A stretch of DNA of 64,000 bases, taken from positions 124,001-188,000 of the forward strand of contig NZ_BQHR01000012.1 of NCBI RefSeq assembly GCF_021601625.1. Reading direction: 5' to 3'. Below the pieces are notes generated by a model that saw only the letters and a list, made by a program, of their open reading frames with translations, did no database searches and had not been told where the DNA came from. How positions within the stretch are numbered: the stretch's first letter is position 1; the number at the start of each line of letters is the position of its first letter. The DNA comes from Pseudomonas paraglycinae (GTDB lineage: Bacteria; Pseudomonadota; Gammaproteobacteria; Pseudomonadales; Pseudomonadaceae). Below, piece by piece: positions 38,501 to 44,800 of this stretch. Position numbers and translations under genes: made by a program.

Positions 38501-38843
38501 GCAGGATCGTTTGCAGCGGTTGCTCGGTTTCCTGGGAGAACACCGTGCGCAAGGTTTCGTGTCGTTCAATCAGCGCCTGAAGGCTGCGCTCCAGCGCCGA
38601 CTCATCCAGCGGACCCTGCAAGCGCAGGGCCGTCGGAATGTTGTAGGCCGCGCTGTGCGGCGCCCACTGCCAGAGAAACCACTGGCGCTGCTGGGCGTAG
38701 GACAGCAGCAGCGGCTCTTCGGCCGTGCGCTTGAAAACCGGGGCAATGTCAAAGAGGTTGACGCCTTTCTGCTTGAGCAGAACCGCCAGAGCCTTTCTTT
38801 GCTTAGCCGAAAGTTGTCCTACCGACTCGATTAACTCTTGCAC
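26508..38843 (-). CDS. pvdD: Three-module NRPS, C-A-T-E-C-A-T-C-A-T-E, no thioesterase
   Basis: A 4111-residue synthetase. Order: LCL-type C (HHIVSDGWS, His about 177), A1, T1 (GGDSII, Ser about 1056), E1 (HHLVVDGVSW about 1233), DCL-type C2 (HHILMDGWS about 1703), A2, T2 (GGDSII, Ser about 2555), C3 (HHILMDGWS about 2763), A3, T3 (GGDSIL, Ser about 3619), E2 (HHLVVDTVSW about 3805), then the C-terminus. Pocket residues read by hand: A1 DFWNVGMVHK, a Thr code; A2 DLWNNALTYK, near the Ala code; A3 DGECCGGVTK, like hydroxyornithine domains. Start is GTG 38843 after GAGAGGG. The gene is last in the operon, next to fpvA where pvdD usually lies; the symbol is positional. Pyoverdine PvdD normally ends in a thioesterase, but this protein ends after an epimerase. 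T2 and C3 look adapted to a D-residue although module 2 has no E domain. Confidence 0.93.
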   Translation of the reverse strand: MQELIESVGQLSAKQRKALAVLLKQKGVNLFDIAPVFKRTAEEPLLLSYAQQRQWFLWQWAPHSAAYNIPTALRLQGPLDESALERSLQALIERHETLRTVFSQETEQPLQTILPPGPFALETYPLSPELASDPDASIQAFVQTQSQKTFDLQQGPLLRAALLQVNPNDHVLVLTLHHIVSDGWSLQVMIEELVQLYAGFSLGHDAGLPPLPIQYADYALWQRQWMEAGEQARQLAYWQEKLGGEQPVLELPLDRARSVDQSFAGASHNLILDAQLSQGLKAFARQENVTLFVLLLASFQALLHRYSGQSDIRVGVPVANRGRVEIERLIGFFVNTQVLKADVDSQTSFVDLLRQVKQTAQEAQAHQDLPFEQLVEALEPGRSLSHSPLFQVMFNHQAERRSSVETRLNGLSIEPLEWQSQTAQFDLTLNTTEQAHGIEAVLKYATDLFDATTIERLAQHWTALLQAIVADPSRSIGQLPMLDDARQQQLLSQWNPTRVEHPVEQCIHQAIEAQAELHPEAVAVTFAGQRLTYAELNRRANQWAHRLIANGVGPDVRVGVAVERSLDMIVAIVAVLKAGGAYVPLDPGYPQDRLSYMIEDSGIGLLLTQGHLQAQLPIPPGLTCLDLSQTLEPGNSENPVCLTTPDNLAYVIYTSGSTGKPKGALLPHSNVIRLFSATDHWFGFGPDDSWTLFHSYAFDFSVWEIFGALLYGGKLVVVPHDVTRSPEDFYTLLCDEHVTVLNQTPSAFKPLMQLASESSRDHSLRYVVFGGEALEVQNLRPWFERFGDRAPMLVNMYGITETTVHVTYRPLSMADLEQSHSSPIGEPIVDLSWYLLDSALNLVPQGCIGELYIAGAGLARGYLNQPGMSATRFVPDPFNPQAGERLYRTGDLARLRGDGVIEYIGRIDHQVKIRGFRIELGEIETRLLKHPAVREAVVLAVEGPSGQQLATWIVPNEALQADTEATLRDSIKAQLREALPDYMVPVSWAFLERLPLTANGKLDRKQLPQPQVAQVQEAYAAPRSELEQQLAAIWQDVLKVERVGLNDNFFELGGDSIISIQVVSRARQAGIRFTPKDIFQHQTVQRLATVAQQSDVVLATQGDVLGEAVLTPIQQYFFHSDIPARHHWNQSILLTPTAPLAATALEQALQHLQRHHDALRLRYRDLEGGWQQTHAPVEHNLELLRTVTLQDSAALPTLCQELQRSLDLDNGPLIRAVLVDLPDASQRLLLVIHHLVVDGVSWRIVLEDLQTVYQQLTAGQVVRLPAKTTAFKDWGARLQGHARSAVLEAELDYWRGQLSGAGIELPLDNPRGQLSNRFERSVDTRLDAERTRQLLQQAPAVYRTQVNDLLLTALAKVLCEWTGAESALVQLEGHGREDLFDDVDLSRTVGWFTSMFPVRLTPGAGFETSIKGIKEQLRAIPNKGIGYGLLRYLGSAEAQAALSGAAQPKVTFNYLGQFDNNFDEGALWVPATEDKGAGQDERAPMANTLTIDGRVYQGQLSLTWTYSGDVFEDATIHALARAYEGALAELIDHCLNHASGGLTPSDVPLAGLSQTHLDNLPIVAQRIEDIYPLAPMQQGILFHSLYDADASAYVYQMLLDIEGLDVARFQQAWQRVVDRHEVLRAGFIWGRDGLDTPLQVIHRQLTLEMPEVDMRHEPDLAVAMEARARADLERGFDLQNPPLLRLCLLRTADDRHRLIFTCHHILMDGWSNSRMFGEVLQDYAGHPVPGAQGRYRDFLAWLQGQDKQAAQAFWRGQLAELDEPTRLASACPGNVQPGAGKGVHRLTFDAAFTRRLNSFSRQQQVTLNSLVQAAWLLILQRYTGQATVAFGATVSGRPVDLPGIEQQLGLFINTLPVIASPQPGVSVRDWVRSVQDKNLLLRDFEQTPLQDIQRLAELNGEALFDTLLVFENYPVSETLEANPGGLRFGGLEHREQTNYGLTLIAGAGEVLSLDFNYLTEQFSERGVAGLATHLETVLQQFLDAPQRLLGEVGMLSSAEHTTLAQWNDNHAGYPAERLIHQSFEAQVQARPHAVALSHGGVALSYAELNRRANQLARHLSTLGVGAEVRVGVAMPRSAELVIALMAVLKAGGTYVPLDPDYPADRVAYMLEDSQAKVLLTQQSLLAQLPQTDAQVVLVEAGGDAFADAAADNLDVRGDSANLAYVIYTSGSTGKPKGVAIAHRNVQALIHWSADVYSEADLQGVLASTSVCFDLSVWEIFVTLARGGSIVMARNALELPDLPERDQVRLINTVPSAIAALHRAGHIPNGVRIINLAGEPLKQSVVDSLYRETSVEHVYDLYGPSEDTTYSTWTRREAGGQANIGRPLVNTTAYLLDGQLQASPIGVAAELYLAGDGITRGYLFRPGLTAERFVPNPASTSGERMYRTGDLTRLGDDGRIEYVGRIDHQVKVRGFRIELGEIEARLLAHDRVREGVVLAVDGLSGQQLVAYVVPAQSGLSLQEQDELSESLQSALKAHLPDYMVPAQWLYLEALPLTPNGKLDRKALPAPDVNQSARDYVAPSTELEQQLVVVWQDILKIDRVGVTDNFFSLGGDSIISIQLVSRARQQGIRFTPKDLFQQQTVQKLATVASVASVESAQQADGTPENYPLARLEQAQLDALPVPADLIEDVYPLSPMQEGMLFHTLSDNGSSLYVNQVSLPIQGLDVERFRGAWEFVIDRQAILRTSFHWQDGLAKPLQVVHRQAPLQMEVLDWREREVSDELIAEFASDDRALGFDLSQARLQRVTLLRLSDDRYQMIWTSHHILMDGWSSSRLFGEVLQYYSKGKVSGENGRYRDFIAWLQAQDQDAQELFWKARLAAVNEPTALSQAIHPRHSADVCGHDAIYSNWDQAQTARLLQFCRDLRITPNTLIQGAWLLLLQRYTGQRTVTFGATVSGRPEGLANVGNMLGLFINTLPIIQTPQADQRLADWLGEVQAYNLDIRDYSQAPLADVQRWSNLGGQALFDSIIVFENFPIDDRLQEENDTDLTFGKSIGHGVTNVPMDLAVMLGDELSIEYLYLRSHFSAEAVEGIRLTLENTLEAMMRAPYERLGNLQRLSNEQWQAIQAWSAEPVSSHEPVLLPQLISRHAQQQPEAIALQCAGLSLSYAELEQRANRLAHCLTEHGAGPEVVIGVALPRSLEMVVSFLAVLKSGAAYVPLDIDYPPERLAYMIEDSGMALLLTQSSLRATLPAPEGLLRLEIDHLDESRYPDHAPVSRVQEQGLAYLVYTSGSTGRPKGVAVTQGPLSMHCQAIAELYEMDTSSCELHFMSFAFDGAHERWLSTLYSGGRLVIRDGCLWTPEQTYAALHEYGVTIACFPPAYLKQLAEYAAASGIAPPPVRIYCFGGDAVPDQTFEQVKAALRPEYFTNGYGPTETVVTPMLWKVPVSQHCEAAYAPIGRAVGARSLYVLDEDLNPLPPGFAGELYIGGYGVARGYHGRADLTCERFVPNPFAVGERLYRSGDLVRLRQDGVVDYVGRIDHQVKVRGFRIELGEVEASLRQLEGVTDALVIARDNASGKQLIGYVVTPTGEDVGDELKAGLRASLPEYMVPAQIVCLSAFPVTPNGKLDRKALPEPDFKSEEYVAPRNEQETLLAEIWAQVLQVEQVGITDNFFELGGDSILSLQVISRVRNHPTLQMDLKLRDLMRYQTIAGIVEQNVTKEGAGQPLVDVTQVAGEGLFNLLPIQEWFFAEGMSEAHHYNQSLLLSARQPLDLDALEQALGWIEQHHDSLRLRFTREGGRWLQRYCTANEQGEAVLWRREAENSEQVEALANLAQRSLKLDDGPVWRVMHVALPDGQARLLVVIHHLVVDTVSWRILLDDLKTAYEACVQGLAPQLPIRTSSYRSFAEALQAQAPAIAEQELAYWLEQLDQPGVDLPCDNYRGKNQVRQQAQARLKLSREHTEQLLKQAPAVYRTQINDLLLSALGRALCRWSGQPSALILLEGHGREDLFESIDLSRSLGWFTSMFPVRLRPDSDDIGRSIIDVQAQLAAVPQKGIGYGVLRHLAGAEVSRQLADLPQARVTFNYLGQFDQSFDEQALLVPALEETGDNYSLKANLGNWLEIVGQVYDGQLALRCIYSSQRYRAGTMDALMQDYQRELEALIEHCMARVG

Positions 38844-38856
38844 GCGTTTTTCCCTC

Positions 38857-41800
38857 TCAAGAAATCAGTTTTTCCAGATCATCGAGGGATAGACGTTTGA
38901 GGGCCTCCAGGGATTTAGCCAATTCGTCCTGAACGGGCGACATTTCGACGCGCAGCGCCTCGATCCGGTTGCAGAACGCTTTCAGCGTATCGGCTTCGAA
39001 CAGCTCCTTGAGCGGCACCTTGTCGCCCAGACGCTCCTTGATCCGGGTCACCACCAGCGTCGCCAGCAACGAATGGCCGCCGAGCTGGAAGAAGTTGTCC
39101 GCCAGGCCCACGCGCTCGACTTCCAGCACTTCCTGCCAGACCGTCGCCACCTCCCATTGCAAGTCGGTCTGCGGCGCTTCGTACTGCTGCTGCGACGGGC
39201 TGACGCCCAATGCCATCAGCGCCTTGCGGTCGAGCTTGCCGTTCGGGGTCAGCGGCACCGCCTCGATCACATGCAGATGCCCCGGCACCATGTGCGCCGG
39301 CAAACGACTGGCCAACGCTGCGCGCAGACGCTCGGCCAGCGCCGCCGGGTCGGTCGCCGGTTGCGCCGCCACGACGTAGCCGTGCAGGTGCTTGCCCGCC
39401 GCGCCGTCCTGCGCCAGCACCACCGCCTCGCGCACCTCGTCCTGCTCCAGCAGGCGCGCTTCGACCTCGCTCAGTTCGATACGGAAACCACGGATCTTCA
39501 CCTGATGGTCGGCGCGCCCCAGGTACTCGATGTTGTCGTCCGCGCCCTGGCGCACCAGGTCGCCGGTGCGGTAAAGCCGCTCGCCGTTGCCGGCATACGG
39601 GTTGGGCACGAAGCGCTCGGCGGTCAGCCCCGGGCGCATCAGATAGCCCCGGGTCACGCCGGCGCCGCCCAGGTACAACTCGGCCGCCACACCGGCCGGC
39701 AAGCCATTGAGTTGCGTGTCGAGCAGGTACGCCACGGTGTTGTCCAGCGGCCGGCCGATGTTGGCCTGACCGTGCGCGGTGCGCAGGGTGAACGTCGAAT
39801 ACGTGGTGTCTTCCGACGGACCGTACAGGTCGTAGACCTGCCTGACCGATGGGGTCGCGTACAGCGTGTCTACCAGGCTCTGTTTCAGCGGCTCGCCGGC
39901 CAGATTGATGGTCGCGACCGACGATGGAATCTGCCCGGCCCGTTGCAGCGCGGCAATCGCCGACGGCACCGTGTTGATCAGCGTGACCCGCTCGCGGGCC
40001 GGCAACTCCGCCAGGGCCAGCGCGTTGTCCGCCAGCACCATGCAGCCACCGCTGGCCAGGGTGACAAAGATCTCCCAGACCGACAGGTCGAAACAGATCG
40101 AAGTCGACGCCAGCACACCGCGCAACTGCTCCTCGCGGTACACCCCTTGCGACCACTGGATCAGCGCAGTGAGGTTGGCGTGACTGATGGCCACACCCTT
40201 GGGCTTGCCGGTGGAACCCGAGGTGTAAATGACGTAAGCCAAGTTTTGCCCGCTGATCCCGGCCACCGGCGCAGTGGTCGGATACCCGGCCAGCGATTGC
40301 TCGCCCTCCTCCACCAGCACCACCTGAGCGCTCAACGCGTCAGGCAGCATCGCCTGCGCTGCCGGCTCGGTCAGCAATACCGCGGCGCGGCTGTCGTCGA
40401 GCATGTGCAGCAGACGTTCCTGCGGGTAATCCGGGTCCAGCGGCACATAGGCGCCACCGGCCTTGAGAATTGCCAACAGCGCGACCAGCATGTCCGGGGT
40501 ACGGCGCATGCACACACCGACCCGCACCTCCGGCCCCACGCCCAGCGCTTGCAGTTTGTGCGCCAGACGATTGGCCCGCAGGTCGAGGTGGCGATAGTCG
40601 ATCTGCTGTTCGGCGTAGATCACCGCCGCTGCATCCGGTCGCAGTGCAACGCGGGACTCGATGAACTCGAGCACCGTGCGCGAATCGGTCGCCGTGACGC
40701 CGGCCTTGCCCCAGTCGATCGCTTGCTTGCGCTGCGGCTCGTCGAGCAATTGCAAGGTGCCCAACGGTTGCGTGGCGTTGCCGAGGAACTGGCTCAACAG
40801 ACTTTCGAGCTGACGACTCAGGCCGACGATCGTCGCAGCACCGAACAGGGCCTGATCGTAACTGACGCCCAGGCTCAGCTCGCGACCGGTGACCGCCACC
40901 AGCGTCAGCGGGTAGTTGGTCTGCTCCTGACGGCGGATCGCCGAGAACACCAGACCGGTATCCGGCCCCTGTTGCAGGGCTTCGGCCATCGGGTAGTTCT
41001 CGAACACCAGAATGCTGTCGAACAGCGCTCCCGCACCGAGTCCGGCCCAGCGCTGAATCTCGTAGAGCGGCGTGTGCTCATGCTCGCGCAGCGCCAGGTT
41101 GAGGCCCTGCACGTGTTGCAACCAGCGCTCGACCGGCATCTCGGCGGACGGCGCCGCCACGACCGGCAAGGTGTTGATGAACAGGCCGATCTGCTGCTCG
41201 ACGCCGGGCAGATCGGTCGGACGTCCGGCCACCGTAGCGCCGAAGGCCACGCTGTCCTGACCGGTGTAACGCTGCAACAGCACCAGCCACGCCGCTTGCA
41301 CCAGGGTGTTGAGGGTGACTTTCTGCTCCCGGGCGAAACGGTTCAGATCCGCCGTCAGCTGTTCGCTGAACAGATGCTGGTGATCGGCATAACCGCTGAC
41401 GCCGGACGTCTGCGTCGGCACGGCACTGGCCAGACGCGTCGGCTCTTCGAGCTCGGCCAGCGCGTGCTTCCAGAACGCCCGACTGGCTGGCTGATCGCGC
41501 TGACCCAGCCATTCGATGTAGTCGCGATAACGTCCCTGGGCAGCAACCGGAGTCAGGCCCGCATAACGCTGCAGCACTTCACCGAACAACTGCGAGGTAC
41601 TCCAGCCATCCATCAGGATGTGATGGCAGGTGTAGATCAGGTGATGCGTCGAATCATCGGTACGCACCAGCGAAACCCGCAACAGCGGCGCGCCCGTCAG
41701 CTCGAAACCGTTGGCCAGATCATCGCCGGCCAGTTGTTCCAGCGCAGTGTCGAGGTCGGTTCGACCCCGCCAGTCCTGCACGCTCCACGGCATTTGCACG

Positions 41801-44800
41801 CTCTGGCGAACCACTTGCACCGCTGCAGCGGCGTCGCTCGGCCAGACAAACGCGGTACGCAGAATGTCGTGGGCGTCGAGGGTCTGCTGCCAGGCCTGAC
41901 GGAAACGCTCGGCCTCCAGATGTTGCACGTCGACCCGCAGCTGGTTGGTGTAAGCCGGGCTGTCGGGGTCGTTGAGGCTGTGGAACAGAATGCCTTGCTG
42001 CATCGGCGACAGCGGGTACAGATCGGTGATCTCCCGGGCCGGAATCGGCAGTGCCGAAAGTTGCGCCTGCGTCAGGCTCACCAGACTGAAATCGGACGGC
42101 GTGACGCCGGCCTCGCCGCTGTCGCAGCAGTGCTCGATCAGCCGTTCCAGCTCCAGGCGATAAGCCTCGGCCAGTGCCTGCACCGTGTCGGTACGGTACA
42201 TGCCCGAACCGAATGTCCAGGTCAGTTCCAGCTCGCCGCCATACACCTGACCGTCAATGCTCAACCAGTTGCCCAACGGTGCCGTGGCGTCCTGATTGGC
42301 CCCGGTGCTTTCGCCGGACGGCACGAACAGGGCGCCCTCGGCGGCACTGAAGTCGCCGTCGAACTGGCCCAGATAGTTGAAGGTCACCCGTGGCGGGGCC
42401 GGCGAACGCAGCTCGGCGGCACCGGTCAGGTAGCGCAGCACGCCGTAACCGATGCCTTTGCCCGGCACGGCGCGCAGTTGCTCCTTGATCGCGCACAACG
42501 ATTCGCCCGGCCCTGCCTGCGGTGTCAGACGCACCGGGAACAGGCTGCTGAACCAGCCCACCGTACGACTCAGATCGAGTTCCTCGAACAGGTCTTCGCG
42601 ACCATGGCCTTCAAGCTGGATCAGCACCGACGGCTGTCGGCTCCAGTCACACAACACCCGCGCCAGCGCCGTGAGCAGCAGATCGTTGATCTGCGTGCGA
42701 TACGCGGCCGGAGCAACCTTGAGCAACTTGTGGGTCAGTGCCTGGCTCAGGCGCGAACTGACGCGTTGCGCCTGCTCCTGAGTCTGCACGTCTTGTGCAA
42801 AGTCCCGTGGCAACTCCACGTCGCCCGCGCTCAGGGTCGTCAGCCAATACTCGCGCTCGCGGCCCAAGGTTTCACTTTGGGCATAACGGTGCAGACGCTC
42901 GGCCCAGCTCTGCAACGAACTGCTCTTGCCCGGCAACACCAGCGGCTTGCCCGAGGCCAGTGCGGTGTAACCGAGCTGCAAGTCTTCCAGCAGGACGCGC
43001 CAGGACACGCCATCGACCACCAGGTGATGGATCACCAGCAACAGACGCTGTTCACCGCCGGGCAGATTAGCCAGCACCGCCCGCAACAGTCGCCCCTGTT
43101 GCAGATCCAGACTGCGCTGGGCCAGATCCGCCAGCGCCGTCAGTTGATCCAGGCTGTCCAGATCACGCACCCACAACAGCTCCGGGTCGCGTTGCGTCTG
43201 GAACGTTGCCTGCCACACATCGCCCGACGCCTGGAAGTTCAACGCCAGTGCATCATGCTGCTCGATCAGTGCCGCCAGTGCGGCTTGCAGATGACTGGCA
43301 TCAAGCGGCGCCTGCGGTTGCAGCATCACCGACTGGTTCCAGTGCTCTCGCCGGGCAATCGGTGTTTCGAAAAAGCGCGCCTGAATCGGCAGCAAAGCCA
43401 TCTGCCCGCCGACCTTCTGCGGCGCTGCCGCCACGGGTTTGGCTTCGATCAGTTTGGCCACCGCCGCCAACTGGCCCACGGTCTGCTTCTCGAACAATTG
43501 CTTGGGGCTGAGCTTGATGCCCTGGCGCTTGGCCCGGGCAATGATTTGCAGGCTGAGGATCGAGTCCCCGCCCAGTTCGAAGAAATTGTCGGTGCTGCCC
43601 ACACGCTCGAGCTTGAGCACATCGGCCCAGATCGCCGCGAGTTTTTCCTCGACCTCGCCCACCGGCGCGACGAAGCGCTGCGTCACCACGCCCGGCACCG
43701 GCAAGGCGCGCTTGTCCAGTTTGCCGTTGGCGGTCAGCGGCAATTGCTCCAGCAGTACAATCTGCGCCGGCACCATGTAATCCGGCAGACGGGCTTGCAG
43801 TTGCTCGCGCAGTGTTTCCGCCTTCAGCGCTGCATCTGCCGCCGGCACGCACCAGGCCACCAATTGCAGGCGTGCCGGGTCGTCATCCAGCGCCAACGCG
43901 AGTACCGCCGCTTCGCTGACACCGTCCAGGCCGAGCAGCACCCGGGCGACTTCCGCGGGTTCTACCCGATACCCGCGCACCTTGACCTGATCGTCGGCGC
44001 GCCCGATGAACTCCACCGCCTGCTGGCGATTGCGACGCACCCGGTCGCCACTGCGATAGACCCGCGCACCGGCCGGCCCGAACGGGTCGGGAACGAAGCG
44101 CTCGGCCGTCAGCCCCGGCTGCCCAAGGTAACCGAGGGCAACACTGTCGCCGCCGATGTACAGCTCGCCCGCAACCTGATCGGCCACGCTGTTGAGTACA
44201 TCGTCAAGCACATACACATGGGCCCCGGCCAATGGCGTGCCGACCGGCACACTGCGAGCCCCCGGTTCCAGCGAACCGACTTCGTGGGCCAGTACACCGA
44301 CGGTGGTTTCGCTCGGGCCGTAGTGGTTGATGACCCGGCAACCCGGCTTGAGCTGACGCACACGCTCCACCAGCGCCGGCGAACACGCTTCGCCGCCGAC
44401 AATCAGCGCCTGCTCCGGCAGCACATCGGCTGCACGCGACGCCTGCAACAAGGCCGCCAGATGTCCCGGAACGATTTTCAGCATGCCCACCCGGTGCCCG
44501 GCCATGTACTCGGCGAAGCGATCCGGATCGAAGCCCAGCTCTTCCGGCAATACATGCAGCAACCGGCCCGAGCACAGCGCGCCGAACAGCACGGTGAAAC
44601 CCAGGTCCGCCGCGATGGTGGAGACCAGCGCCATGCTGGTGTCCGGCGCCGGATCGAGACGCTCCAGCACACCGCGCACGTAACTGGCCAACGCACCGTG
44701 GCTGACCAGCACGCCCTTGGGTTGTCCAGTGGAACCGGAGGTGTGAATCACATAGGCCGGCGACTGCGCCGACAACTCACAGGCCGGGGCCGTCGCCGGC

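Noticed and set aside
31413-38834. A very long plus-strand open frame (2473 codons) antisense to the last NRPS gene, and a similar one at 39073-45600
   Set aside because: Such open antisense frames arise from GC-rich codon bias. The translations are rich in Arg, Gln and His, contain no family motif, and the minus strand encodes clear NRPS domains.
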